DNA of 28,164 nt from Firmicutes bacterium UBA5389 (GCA_002409965.1 DHON01000049.1:54067-82230); one strand, 5' to 3'; positions 14,943 to 22,865 are shown, counted from the stretch's first letter. Program-made: numbers and translations. Notes: generated from the sequence alone by a model not told the origin.

Positions 14943-16268
14943 CTAGACTTGCGGTTCTCCTCTCTTCACCTGCGTCATGAAGATCAGCGCGACCAGCGTG
15001 CAGAGCACGGCGAACGGGAACAGCGTCCTCATGCCGAACAGATCACGCAGAAAGCCGAACACGGGCGGCCCCGTGATTGCCGCGAGCGACGAGAACAAGT
15101 AGTAAAGACCTGTGTATGCGCCGGTCTTCGATCTTGCGGCCATGTCCACCACCATCGGGTATGAGTTGATGTTTATCGCCGCCCAGAACATGCCGGCCAG
15201 CGCCAGAACGGCCGGGACTATTATGGAAGCCCGGGCGAGCATGGCGCCTACAATGGCCAGCTGACCATCGGCGCCCACCGAACCGGCAAAGAACAGCCCG
15301 TTGAGGAGGCCAAGCACCGGCCTGCCCAGGGAATCGCTGCCCACAAGGCCTATGATGGCCAGGCAGACGGCCAACCCCACGATGCCTATCTTGATGGTGC
15401 GGGCTCGACCGATGGACGTGGCCAGAAAACCCGCGGGTATGGCGAAGGCCACGAGAGCGAGCGAGAAGAACCCCAGATACAATGCGCCGCTGGATTCGGA
15501 TATGCCCCACACGTCCTTGCCGTACAGCGTAAAGAAGGCCTCGATTCCGTTCCAGGCGATGAACCAGAAAAAGATGGCCAGGAGCATGTGCATGGCGCTG
15601 CGGTCGGGATCCCGTCGCACCTCGCCCAGAGCATCCAGTATTCCCACCGTCTGTCCGTCTTCCCCAACGCCCTCGACAACCTCCGGTTCACGAATCCGCC
15701 AGCGCAGCACAAGAGTGATCAGGATCATGAGAATGCCCGCGAAAACAAAGGGAAGCGTAGGGTTGATGTTGTAGAGCCGCGAACCCACGAAGAACGCAAG
15801 AAGCGCCCCGAGCCCTCCCATCAGATTGATCACGCCGTTTGCCTTGCTCCTCAAGGCAGGCGGCGTGATGTCGGGCATCAAAGCCACTGTGGGCGCCCGG
15901 AAGATGGACATGACCAAGTTCATAGCGATCAGGGCCGTCATCATGGCCGCCAGAGAGGAGCGGAACACCGGAACAAGCGCGAAGAAGACAGCGCCCAGCG
16001 GCATGCCCACCAGGATGTAGGGCATGCGCCGGCCGTATTCGTTCCACGTCCTGTCGCTTGCGGCGCCGAAGTAAGGTTGCAGGGTCACGGCGGCAATGTT
16101 GTCGAACGTCATGATCAACCCGATCAGGGTGCCCTTCAGTGCGGTATCGGCCAGGACGTTGCTGAGGAAGACGGGTACGAACGCATTGTACAGCGCCCAG
16201 CAGAGGCTGATCGCGAAAAACCCAAGCCCAAGAGTGAAGGTGCGAGGATAGTCGAGCCTCTCATTCAT
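14943..16268 (-). CDS. MFS transporter (sugar/SLC45- or GPH-like)
   Basis: A 441-aa protein with about 12 membrane segments. ATG 16268 overlaps the stop of the phosphodiesterase gene (ATGA) and has GGAGGAGG ten bases upstream. The loop between helices 2 and 3 (65-85, PYFGAASDRTWNEYGRRMPYI) is the MFS motif GxxSDRxGRR in the form seen in SLC45 sucrose-type and GPH sugar-cation symporters. A cytoplasmic Glu/Asp-rich loop lies between the two six-helix halves. Coupling to glycerophosphodiester phosphodiesterase suggests uptake of a related polyol, glycoside or phosphodiester breakdown product, but the substrate cannot be read from the sequence. Confidence 0.88.
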   Translation of the reverse strand: MNERLDYPRTFTLGLGFFAISLCWALYNAFVPVFLSNVLADTALKGTLIGLIMTFDNIAAVTLQPYFGAASDRTWNEYGRRMPYILVGMPLGAVFFALVPVFRSSLAAMMTALIAMNLVMSIFRAPTVALMPDITPPALRSKANGVINLMGGLGALLAFFVGSRLYNINPTLPFVFAGILMILITLVLRWRIREPEVVEGVGEDGQTVGILDALGEVRRDPDRSAMHMLLAIFFWFIAWNGIEAFFTLYGKDVWGISESSGALYLGFFSLALVAFAIPAGFLATSIGRARTIKIGIVGLAVCLAIIGLVGSDSLGRPVLGLLNGLFFAGSVGADGQLAIVGAMLARASIIVPAVLALAGMFWAAININSYPMVVDMAARSKTGAYTGLYYLFSSLAAITGPPVFGFLRDLFGMRTLFPFAVLCTLVALIFMTQVKRGEPQV

Positions 16269-17008
16269 CGCATCGATTCCTCCTCCCGCATCCTGATCGC
16301 CAATGCCGCATCGTTGGTTATGATCGCGTCGACGCCTGACGCCAGCATGCGGCGGATGTCGCCAGGGCTGTCGATGGTCCACGGATTCACCTGCACTCCT
16401 GCGGCATGAGCGCCTGCCACAATCTCCGGGAATACGGTGAAGTGGATGGGATGCAGAGCCTCGGCCCCCAAACGCCGAGCATAGTGCCATGGATCGACCA
16501 GCGCGCCTATGTACAGGAGCCCGATGGCCATCTCAGGCGCCAGCTTCTTGAGGGCCAGCAAGCTGTAGTGATTGAAAGAGGAGAAGAGCACCTGATTCTG
16601 CACGCGCCGCCTTCGCGCGAACTGTACCAGCTTCTCTTCGATTCCGGGGTACAGCGCCACCCCGCTCTTGATCTCTATGTTGATCAGGCGGCACGCATCG
16701 CCCACGGCATCGAATACCTGATCCAGGGTGGGTATCGTCTGAGTCTCGAAGTCATGCCCAAACTTGGCCGCCGCGTTCAGCTCCGCCAGCTCAGCGAGGG
16801 ACTTCTCCCCGACGAGCCCGCTTCCATCAGTCGTGCGTTCCAGGCGCTCGTCATGGATGACCATGAGATGGCCATCGCGCGACAGATGCACGTCCAGCTC
16901 GATACCATCCGCTCCAAGCTCAATCGCCTCACGAAATCCGACCAGTGTGTTCTCTGGGGCCCGAGTGGGAACACCCCGGTGCCCCAGGATTAGGGGCGCC
17001 CTGTTCAA
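16265..17008 (-). CDS. Glycerophosphodiester phosphodiesterase
   Basis: Hydrolyses glycerophosphodiesters to glycerol 3-phosphate and an alcohol; 247 aa, a typical UgpQ-like length, with no signal peptide, so cytoplasmic. The start is TTG at 17008; an in-frame stop lies just upstream and no other start precedes the conserved LILGHRG. Catalytic and metal residues are in place: His10-Arg11 (GHRG), PENT (18-21), GIELDVHLSRDG (35-46) with Glu37 and Asp39, IHDE with His52, INIEIKSG (109-116) with Glu112 and Lys114, VNPWTID (207-213) and AIITNDA (228-234). It ends in an ATGA overlap with the MFS transporter. The leader contains a copy of the repeated element. Confidence 0.94.
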   Translation of the reverse strand: MNRAPLILGHRGVPTRAPENTLVGFREAIELGADGIELDVHLSRDGHLMVIHDERLERTTDGSGLVGEKSLAELAELNAAAKFGHDFETQTIPTLDQVFDAVGDACRLINIEIKSGVALYPGIEEKLVQFARRRRVQNQVLFSSFNHYSLLALKKLAPEMAIGLLYIGALVDPWHYARRLGAEALHPIHFTVFPEIVAGAHAAGVQVNPWTIDSPGDIRRMLASGVDAIITNDAALAIRMREEESMR

Positions 17009-17062
17009 GATGGATCACACCCTCCCACGTGATGCAGCCGAATGCCGCGCTACTGAGGCGGT

Positions 17063-17086
17063 ATTTGACATCGGCTTCGGAATTCC
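17063..17086 (-). promoter_or_regulatory. Copy of the leader element upstream of the GDPD gene
   Basis: On the minus strand AGGAATTCCG is followed after about 12 bases by TGTCAAAT. This closely resembles the copy at 4304-4335 (AGGAATTCCG then TTGTTGAAT). It lies in the 100-base gap between the TolC-like gene and the phosphodiesterase. Here the final block reads AAAT rather than GAAT. Confidence 0.35.
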
Positions 17087-17108
17087 TCTGTGAGAAGGCC
17101 CGGTTCGA

Positions 17109-18248
17109 TCAGGGCTTCGACGGAAATATGCCTAGCCTCGCGAGGAAGACGATGCCAACGCTCTCAAACCGGCGCTGAACGCCCGGATGCGCCGCGCCCA
17201 AGTCGCCCGAGACCGAGCGCAGCTGGTCAAGGGCGCGCGCGAATTCGGCGATGCTGCGGACCCTCAGCGCATCGGCTCGGCGCTCAGCCAGAGTCGCCTG
17301 GTCGCACAGCATCCGCCCCCTGGATCCCCCCACCACGCCCGGCCGAACCGCAAGCGTCGCCCCCATCCGCCAGCCGGGTCGGGCCGAGCGGTGACTCCAC
17401 TCGAAGCCGGCGGACAGCGTAATCGCGTCCAGCAGGCTATCAGCGCCTCCGACCTCTGCCAGGCAGGCCTCGGCCTCCATCAGATCGGGATCTCGGTCAA
17501 GCCACTGATCGAGCAGCGCCGCAGGGTCGGTTTCAACCGCGCGCTCGATCAGTTGAGCAAGGCGCGCCAGCCCATCGCCGGCAATCGCCACCGGCCTCAC
17601 CTCATCGAAAGGCAATCCCACAAGCAGACCTAATTCGGCGTACGCTCGCACCGCACCGGTCGCATCATCGCGCAGGGCGGCCGACTCAGCCTCCCCCAGC
17701 AACTGCAGCGCCGCTGCAATGGCCCGGGCCTCGGCCAAGGCGACTCTGGACTCGGCCACCCTCACTTTCACGTGTGCCAGGGTGCCCGCGCTCGCCCTGA
17801 TCAGCCGCGACACGCACGACAACGGCGCCTCGACCGCTCCGCTCCACATCGCCTCCCTCGCATGCTGACCGGAATCCAACACGCCCGATTCGTACGCCAG
17901 ATGGCCCTTGACTCCCCAGGGCCCTTGCAGCATTGCCCATGACTCGACTGTGGTAGACGATGCCTCAAAGCCGACCACGGGCCGCCAGGCCGATGCGCCG
18001 CTTGCAGCTGCAAGTTCCGCAATGAGACACTCTCGGGCCTGTGCGCAGTTGGGATCGAGGCCGATAGCCGCTTCGAAGAACTCGTCGATCGTCATGGCGA
18101 CCGGTTCCACCTGCGAGAATACCCGAGATGCCGCGGGGGAAGCCATCGCCTGCCGACCTTCGCCAGACAGAATCGCCAGGGCCAGCGCCGCAACGCACGC
18201 GAGCGCGGCCCCATGCCGAAAACCACGCCCAGCCAACACTCGTGTCAC
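17109..18248 (-). CDS. Probable divergent TolC-family outer-membrane efflux protein
   Basis: A 379-aa secreted protein. GTG start with GGGAGGAG five bases upstream; signal peptide about 1-37 (LACVAALALAILSGEG..., ending MASPA). The mature part shows the two-fold TolC pattern: an Ala-rich helical stretch (TIDEFFEAAIGLDPNCAQAREC), a beta strand (WRPVVGFEASSTTVESW), GHLAYESGVLDSGQHA, a long helical coil (146-210) ending AYAELGLLVGLPF, then a second repeat with DPDLMEAEACLAEV, LSAGFEWSH...GWRMGATLAVRPG and GGSRGRM, and a final helix. No single signature residue is diagnostic and it is shorter than most TolC proteins (430-490 aa). The assignment therefore rests on architecture. If right, it implies an outer membrane. 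Unknown secreted helical protein is the alternative. Confidence 0.55.
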   Translation of the reverse strand: MTRVLAGRGFRHGAALACVAALALAILSGEGRQAMASPAASRVFSQVEPVAMTIDEFFEAAIGLDPNCAQARECLIAELAAASGASAWRPVVGFEASSTTVESWAMLQGPWGVKGHLAYESGVLDSGQHAREAMWSGAVEAPLSCVSRLIRASAGTLAHVKVRVAESRVALAEARAIAAALQLLGEAESAALRDDATGAVRAYAELGLLVGLPFDEVRPVAIAGDGLARLAQLIERAVETDPAALLDQWLDRDPDLMEAEACLAEVGGADSLLDAITLSAGFEWSHRSARPGWRMGATLAVRPGVVGGSRGRMLCDQATLAERRADALRVRSIAEFARALDQLRSVSGDLGAAHPGVQRRFESVGIVFLARLGIFPSKP

Positions 18249-18330
18249 AAAACTCCTCCCTCTGCATTACTCTCCTGGCAACATACTAAAGCGACCTGAG
18301 CAGCTTGCCCATCGCCCAGCTGGGTGATTT

Positions 18331-19791
18331 TCAGCTCCGCTTCTGAACGACATAATGGTCCTCGAGGGTCAGCCAGTTCTGCGGGTAGTCGTAGAGCAGG
18401 TTCCAGTAGCTTGATCCGCGCAATCTGAACGTCTCAATGAGCGCATGCGCCGCCACCGATGAACGCACGTCTTCAAACCACACCTCGTGCTGCGCGCCTG
18501 CCTCATCTGCGTACCGAAACCAGGGCGCCTGGGCGATCCGGTCAAAATCGATGTTCACGCCGTGGCGTGCTGCCACTTCGACAGCTTGCGGGGGAGTTAC
18601 GGTTCTGGCGAATGCGCCTTCGGGGGCCGGCACCGTCCAATCGTAGCCGTACAGGGGTATGCCCATCAGGATCTTGCTCGGCGGCATGGTGCTGACTGCG
18701 TATTCCAACACCCGCCTCACCAGGTTCACGGGGGCTATGGCCATTGGCGGACCTCCTGACCATCCCCATTCATACGTCATCAGCATGGTGAAATCGAGAT
18801 GCGGAGCCAGCGCCGCATAGTCAAACGTCCCGACCCAGGGCAAATTGGGCCAGTCGGCCCATTTCGGGGCCATGGCGTTCGACAGGGTGAGACCGCGCGC
18901 GTGGGCGGCGCGCGACAGCCCCGCGATGAACGCCGTGTATAGCTGCCTGTCTTCCGGGAACATGTTCTCAAAGTCCACGTTCACGCCCTGGAAGCCCTCG
19001 GACACAGCAAACTCGACAATGCTGGCGACAGTTGCGGCGCCCATCGTCCCCGACATGGCGTCCCTCGCCAGATCCGGGCTGAAGTTGGAGCCGTCGAAGT
19101 TGGACACCACCGCAAGCGGAACGACGCCGAGCGAACGAACCGCGCTCACCGATGGTCCGGCAGCCCCCGGGGTATACACTACTCCGCCTCGCCCGTCTAC
19201 AGGGAAGCTGAAAACACTCGCGTATGTCAGATCATGTGAGATTCCCGAGAGTATGCGCCTCGTAGAACTCTCCGATAGAGGGAAGATGTAGCCGTTCGTC
19301 TCCGCCGGCACTCTGGGCGCAACCGGAGCGGATCTTGCGGGGATTATAAGCGACTGCCCAACGGTAATCAGGTTGGGATCAACCAGGCGGTTCACGGCGG
19401 TCAGAAGCTGGACAGTGACGGAGAATCTAGTTGCCAGCCCAAGCAGGGTGTCGCCGGCGGTCACCGTGTAGAGCTGATAGGTCCATCCGGGAATCACGAG
19501 CTGCTGGCCCACGTATATCAGGTTGGGATTGGCGATCACGTTGGCCTCGGCGACCGCCCGCACTGTCGAGAGGAACAGGCTGGCTATCACATATAGGGTA
19601 TCGCCCGGCCTCACAGTGTAGCTCAGCGGGGCCGATGGCGGACGCGCCTGGGGAATGGCCAGAGCCTGCCCCACCACAAGAACGCTGGGATCGGAAATGC
19701 CATTGGCCGCGGCAATCGACTCCATGGACACCCCGTATCTGCGCGCGATTGCGTACAGAGTGTCGCCAGACGCAACAACATGGATGACCAT
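18331..19791 (-). CDS. LysM(3)-glycoside hydrolase family 18 protein, spore cortex hydrolase type (YaaH/SleL-like)
   Basis: A 486-aa protein that starts directly with LysM repeats and has no signal peptide, as in YaaH/SleL, which are placed in the forespore coat and act as N-acetylglucosaminidases on spore peptidoglycan during germination. I chose ATG 19791 (MVIHVVASGDTLY) because AGGAG lies eight bases upstream. LysM repeats are at about 3-47, 57-100 and 106-150. The GH18 barrel runs from about 165 to the end: YASVFSFPVDG (190-200), the catalytic strand GVNVDFEN with Asp273 and Glu275, AMAPKW (306-311), MLMTYEWGWSGGPP, GIPLYGYDW and SSYWNLLYDYPQNW. All key residues seem intact. It supports a spore-forming host. 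Confidence 0.92.
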   Translation of the reverse strand: MVIHVVASGDTLYAIARRYGVSMESIAAANGISDPSVLVVGQALAIPQARPPSAPLSYTVRPGDTLYVIASLFLSTVRAVAEANVIANPNLIYVGQQLVIPGWTYQLYTVTAGDTLLGLATRFSVTVQLLTAVNRLVDPNLITVGQSLIIPARSAPVAPRVPAETNGYIFPLSESSTRRILSGISHDLTYASVFSFPVDGRGGVVYTPGAAGPSVSAVRSLGVVPLAVVSNFDGSNFSPDLARDAMSGTMGAATVASIVEFAVSEGFQGVNVDFENMFPEDRQLYTAFIAGLSRAAHARGLTLSNAMAPKWADWPNLPWVGTFDYAALAPHLDFTMLMTYEWGWSGGPPMAIAPVNLVRRVLEYAVSTMPPSKILMGIPLYGYDWTVPAPEGAFARTVTPPQAVEVAARHGVNIDFDRIAQAPWFRYADEAGAQHEVWFEDVRSSVAAHALIETFRLRGSSYWNLLYDYPQNWLTLEDHYVVQKRS

Positions 19792-19797
19792 TCTCAT

Positions 19798-19844
19798 CAC
19801 TCCTGCAGGAAACTGCACATATCATCATATTGGCACTCCTGCAG
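19798..19844. repeat. Direct repeat of CACTCCTGCAG flanking a short AT-rich spacer
   Basis: The 11-base sequence CACTCCTGCAG occurs at 19798-19808 and 19834-19844, just upstream of the LysM-GH18 start. The left copy contributes the ribosome-binding site (GCAGGAGTG on the minus strand). The spacer holds the only AT-rich stretch nearby. It may be an operator pair or a chance duplication of the SD region. Confidence 0.4.
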
Positions 19845-19862
19845 AAGGTGAGCCGCCGCCGA

Positions 19863-20750
19863 CTATGACACGGACGCCTCCTCGCGCGCTGCCAGCAGTT
19901 GATCGCGTGTGCTACCGTCGACCGGGTGAGCGACAACGCACCAGTCGAGGTCGGGTCCTTGCATCCTGACGCCGTCTCGCGCGATTGGAGTACACGCCAC
20001 TGTCCTGCTGATCCTGTTGGCGACGATCTGGCCCCGTGGTTTGTCGGCGCCGGGCAAGAGCACCGCGAATTCGTCATCGCCGAACCTGGCCGCCGCATCG
20101 CTGCCGCGGAAACTGCGCTTGAGCGCTCTGGCTACGGCCTCTATGACCGCATCTCCCATGCCGTGTCCGAAAGCGGCATTGATCTCGCGCAGTCCCACTA
20201 TATCCAGAAACACCACCGCGAACTGCCCGCCATAGCGCTCAGTTCGCGAGATCTCCTCGTCGATCCGTTTCAGAAGATGCTTCCGGTTGTACAGGCCGGT
20301 AACGGGGTCCTGATGCAGTGCCTGCGCCAGATTCTCCGTGGCCATCTGGGCTTCGAGGATGACCGCCAGGCAGTCGCACAGCTCCACATGTACCCTGAGA
20401 TCATCGGCGGCAAACGCGCCCGCGCCATGTCCGTAACAAATCAGCGTCCCGATGGAACGCCCTATGCCCGTGAGTGGAGCCGATATCCAGGACCCGTCCG
20501 GGGCGAGTGCAGGAGCCTCGCGGCACGCCTTCTCGTCGTGGCAGTCGGGCGCCTCGCCGAAGACCGTGAACTCGAGCATGCCCTCGCCGTTGACGATGCC
20601 GAGGGCGGCGGCGCGATAGCCCATGCACTCGGCTGTCTGGCGCGCAACCGCCCGCCAGTAGCTGCCGGCATCCTGCTCCGCTCGCGTTTCCCGCACTATT
20701 CGCGACACCGCGTCAAAGGCACGAGTAGCGCCGTTCTCCAGACCGACCAT
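19863..20750 (-). CDS. GAF-like plus degenerate GGDEF domain protein
   Basis: A 295-aa protein, ATG preceded by AGGAGG. The N-terminal half (about 25-135) looks like a GAF-type sensor with five to six cysteines (42, 70, 76, 125, 127). The C-terminal half (about 145-295) is a GGDEF domain: DPVTGLYNRKHL (148-159), FLDIVGLREINAAFGHGMGD (181-200), and the signature loop as RFGDDEF (222-228). GGDEF thus reads GDDEF, the second Asp of the usual DID is Val, and the C-terminal AD.ALY.AK element is replaced by STRDQLLAAREEA. Diguanylate cyclase activity is doubtful; it may act as a GTP or c-di-GMP sensor or by protein contact. It lies between a small repeat protein and the spore hydrolase on the same strand. 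Confidence 0.88.
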   Translation of the reverse strand: MVGLENGATRAFDAVSRIVRETRAEQDAGSYWRAVARQTAECMGYRAAALGIVNGEGMLEFTVFGEAPDCHDEKACREAPALAPDGSWISAPLTGIGRSIGTLICYGHGAGAFAADDLRVHVELCDCLAVILEAQMATENLAQALHQDPVTGLYNRKHLLKRIDEEISRTERYGGQFAVVFLDIVGLREINAAFGHGMGDAVIEAVARALKRSFRGSDAAARFGDDEFAVLLPGADKPRGQIVANRISRTVACTPIARDGVRMQGPDLDWCVVAHPVDGSTRDQLLAAREEASVS

Positions 20751-20776
20751 GCCCTCCCCTCCTGACCATCGACACT

Positions 20777-20801
20777 GAGGCAGGGCTTCAGGCCCCGCCT
20801 C
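20777..20801 (-). terminator. Strong hairpin after the Gly/Phe/Trp repeat gene
   Basis: A 10-bp stem with one G-U pair on the minus strand: GAGGCGGGGC, loop CTGAA, GCCCTGCCTC. It lies between the stop of the repeat-protein gene and the start of the GGDEF gene. No T-run follows, so it may be an incomplete terminator or an mRNA 3'-end stabiliser. Confidence 0.45.
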
Positions 20802-20827
20802 TCCCTCTGTCGCAATCAGCGTTCACA

Positions 20828-21106
20828 TCAGAACCACGGTCGGCCGAACCCCCATGGGCCGAATCCCCACGGCCGGCCGAACCCGAATCCCCATGGCCTG
20901 CCAAAGCCCCATGGGCCAAACCCCCACGGCCGGCCAAACCCAAACCCCCATGGGCCGAAGCCCCCAAATCCCCAACCTGGAAAGCCCCCAAACGGCCCGA
21001 ACCCGGGGAAAAACTGTGCCGCGTTCACCCCTGATTGGATCTCAGGGGCGGCCATGGCGCCCCCAGTATACCCTGGGTCGTCCACAATGGGCTGCGGGTA
21101 GAGCAC
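20828..21106 (-). CDS. Small Gly/Phe/Trp/Pro-rich tandem-repeat protein
   Basis: A 92-aa protein. I chose GTG 21106 because GGAGGTG lies six bases upstream; a longer reading to 21142 has no such site. Residues 1-32 are ordinary (LYPQPIVDDPGYTGGAMAAPE). From 33 on the protein consists only of Gly, Phe, Trp, Pro and Arg. Residues 55-73 and 74-92 are a tandem 19-residue unit, FGFGRPWGFGPWGFGRPWG, identical except for the last residue. There is no signal peptide or cysteine. Such aromatic, low-complexity proteins can be spore-coat or surface structural components, and a spore hydrolase gene is close by on the same strand; that role is inference. It is followed by a strong hairpin. Confidence 0.72.
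   Translation of the reverse strand: MLYPQPIVDDPGYTGGAMAAPEIQSGVNAAQFFPGFGPFGGFPGWGFGGFGPWGFGFGRPWGFGPWGFGRPWGFGFGRPWGFGPWGFGRPWF
20831..20944 (-). repeat. 57-bp tandem repeat, two copies, within the repeat-protein gene
   Basis: Units at 20888-20944 and 20831-20887 (minus strand) encode the same 19 residues, with several synonymous third-base differences. Shorter related units (GFGGFGPW) precede them. The silent differences suggest selection on the protein sequence rather than a very recent duplication. Confidence 0.7.
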
Positions 21107-21189
21107 ATGCGCCACCTCCGTTTCACGTCCTAGACCACGCACGACAGCATATTCGCAGGCGCGCGTAGGCGGACTGCTCGGATTGGCAC

Positions 21190-21215
21190 ATGCGAACCGG
21201 ACATGTCCGGCGCAT
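21190..21215. repeat. Palindromic hairpin just downstream of the membrane-anchored unknown gene
   Basis: CCGGACATGTCCGG (21197-21210) is a perfect 14-base palindrome. It is flanked by ATGCG (21190-21194) and CGCAT (21211-21215), which also pair, with AA bulged. It starts six bases past the stop of the gene at 21221-21742. No T-run follows on the minus strand. It may be a 3'-end hairpin or a binding site for a dimeric regulator of the repeat-protein gene. Confidence 0.5.
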
Positions 21216-21220
21216 ACCGG

Positions 21221-21742
21221 CTATCTGGATATCGTGAATCGGCCGGCGCTGTAGACGCCTACTTGGTATCCCTTGACGCTGAATATGGCCCGCATGCTCT
21301 CCGGCGAAACCCCGGGGAAAAACCGGGCGAGCCAGTCCATTGCCACGGCGCCGGCCTCCGCATAGGCCGCGGCGACCTCGAAATCGCTCACGGTGAAACT
21401 GGCCGCCCCCAGGTGCGTGTCCCACCCTGGCTGAGTACGAGTGTCTACGAACAGATCGATGGATGTGGGGCCGAGGAAGCAGCGCGCACTCTGCCTCACC
21501 AGCTTGGTGGTGAGGGTGCCGGGGCAGTTGTAGTAGGCCGTGACCCGTATGGCGGCCAGCTCCGCCACTGACACCTTTGCTTCCTGGTTGAACGCCTCGG
21601 GAAGGTACGGCAGCGATGCAGCATCCGCCGATCCGGTGCCCCCCGGCAGGCCGAGCAGGACTATGCCGGCGACCACCGCGGCTGTGAGTAGGACTGCGAA
21701 CGCGAATACCATCGACACAAAACCAGACTTCTGCTTCAACAC
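21221..21742 (-). CDS. Membrane-anchored protein of unknown function
   Basis: About 173 aa, start GTG 21742 (or TTG 21739), with AAGGAGGAG just upstream. One N-terminal membrane helix (about 8-32, MVFAFAVLLTAAVVAGIVLLGLP) is followed by a Gly/Ser spacer and an extracytoplasmic domain of about 125 residues. The domain contains two cysteines (YYNCPGTL and ARCFLGP), possibly a disulfide pair outside the membrane, and segments such as IDLFVDTRTQPGWDTHLG and MRAIFSVKGYQVGVYSAGRF. I recognise no family. It lies 53 bases after adenosine deaminase. A longer reading to 21799 exists but has no ribosome-binding site and overlaps the end of that gene. Confidence 0.75.
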   Translation of the reverse strand: MLKQKSGFVSMVFAFAVLLTAAVVAGIVLLGLPGGTGSADAASLPYLPEAFNQEAKVSVAELAAIRVTAYYNCPGTLTTKLVRQSARCFLGPTSIDLFVDTRTQPGWDTHLGAASFTVSDFEVAAAYAEAGAVAMDWLARFFPGVSPESMRAIFSVKGYQVGVYSAGRFTISR

Positions 21743-21795
21743 GCTTCTCCTCCTTGCGGGCCGGCCACCGAAAGGGCCTCGCGCCGCACGCAAGC

Positions 21796-22815
21796 TCAAC
21801 CGCGTGATTCCTCCAGACGGCTAAGGAGCGCAGCCCGCCGCTCCCGGCTGGCGAAGGCGCACTCCGCAGCGCGCATGTTCATGAGGGCCAGATCCGCGCG
21901 TGTCAGCCCGAAGGCCTCGCACACGAGTTCATACTCGCCTGTGAGCGTTATGTTGGATATGCCGGGGTCGTCGGTGTTTATGCAGACTGCCGCGCCGCGC
22001 TCAATCAGCGCGGGCAAAGGATGGTCCCGGATAGACGAGGTCGCCTGAGTGTGGACGTTGCTAGTGGGACAGACCTCCAGCAACACGCCGCGGTCGATCA
22101 GCATATCGATAGCGGCGTCGCTCTCTATGGACCGCACTCCGTGCCCTATCCTTGTGGCCCCCAGCTGCTCCACGGCGGTTCTCACCGAAAGCGGGCCTTC
22201 GGCCTCGCCGGCATGAACCGTTACCCCGAGCCCATTGGCGCGCGCCCAAGCCATTGGACGTACATATTCCTCCAGGCCCAGCACCCGGGTATCGTCGGCG
22301 ACATCCACGCCGCTGACTCCGTCTGACATATAATCGGCTGCCAGCCTAACAGTGTCCCAGGCCACGCGCTCGCCCTCGGGCTGCGGCACAACGAGGATGA
22401 AACTCACATCGATACCCCGGGCGCCTCGCGCACCCCGAATCACCGCTTCAACCGCCGCCGAATACGAAAGGCCAGTGAGCCGCCGGATGAAAGCCGGCGA
22501 GAACCTGAGTTCCGCGTACACAATGCCATCTGCGGCGCAGTCCTCTACGGCTTCAGCAGTGATGCGCGATATGTCGGACGCTGTCTGTATGCACGGCATG
22601 AAGAACTCGAACTTGGCCAGGAAGTCCGCCAGAGATCTTTCAGACCCCGTTATCTGAATGCAGGGCAGAATCTCCCTAAGCGGAGTGTCCAGATACTCCC
22701 GCCGGTTCTTGCGGAACAAGTCCAGTATAGTCGCAGGCCTGATGGCGCCCTCCAAGTGTCTGTGGAGTTCGACTTTGGGAAGGCTCTGCATGCCCACAAA
22801 CTCGCCCACCGGCAT
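21796..22815 (-). CDS. Adenosine deaminase family protein
   Basis: A metal-dependent deaminase of adenosine or a related aminopurine (adenine or 6-aminodeoxyfutalosine are alternatives), cytoplasmic; 339 aa, a typical length. Zinc ligands and catalytic residues are all present: His18 and His20 in ELHRHLEGA (16-24), HAGE with His201 and catalytic Glu204, IGHG with His225, CPTSN (249-253), and NTDDP (280-284) with Asp282 and Asp283. ATG 22815 follows a GGGGGG run, a weak ribosome-binding site. ATG 22791 (MQSLPKVELHRH) would also give a full family protein. A hairpin followed by TTTTT separates it from the upstream DUF4438-like gene. Confidence 0.93.
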   Translation of the reverse strand: MPVGEFVGMQSLPKVELHRHLEGAIRPATILDLFRKNRREYLDTPLREILPCIQITGSERSLADFLAKFEFFMPCIQTASDISRITAEAVEDCAADGIVYAELRFSPAFIRRLTGLSYSAAVEAVIRGARGARGIDVSFILVVPQPEGERVAWDTVRLAADYMSDGVSGVDVADDTRVLGLEEYVRPMAWARANGLGVTVHAGEAEGPLSVRTAVEQLGATRIGHGVRSIESDAAIDMLIDRGVLLEVCPTSNVHTQATSSIRDHPLPALIERGAAVCINTDDPGISNITLTGEYELVCEAFGLTRADLALMNMRAAECAFASRERRAALLSRLEESRG

Positions 22816-22827
22816 CCCCCCAAAAAC

Positions 22828-22865
22828 ACGCGTAGAGCGGCGAAACGCTGCGCCTGCCGCCGCTC
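22828..22865 (-). terminator. Probable intrinsic terminator after the DUF4438-like gene
   Basis: On the minus strand a perfect 8-bp stem, GAGCGGCG (22858-22865) with CGCCGCTC (22835-22842), and a 15-base loop are followed by TACGCGTG and then TTTTT. The T-run is offset by eight bases, so termination may be partial. It lies between the DUF4438-like gene and adenosine deaminase. Confidence 0.45.

Noticed and set aside
20831..20990. Possible CRISPR-like or minisatellite array
   Set aside because: The repeats are adjacent 57-bp units without spacers, are in frame with a gene, and differ at silent sites, so they are coding repeats.
20788..20991. Gly/Ala/Arg-rich frame inside the repeat region
   Set aside because: It is a frame-shifted shadow of the tandem 57-bp repeat. 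Only the Gly/Phe/Trp frame has a correctly spaced ribosome-binding site and a stop just after the repeats.
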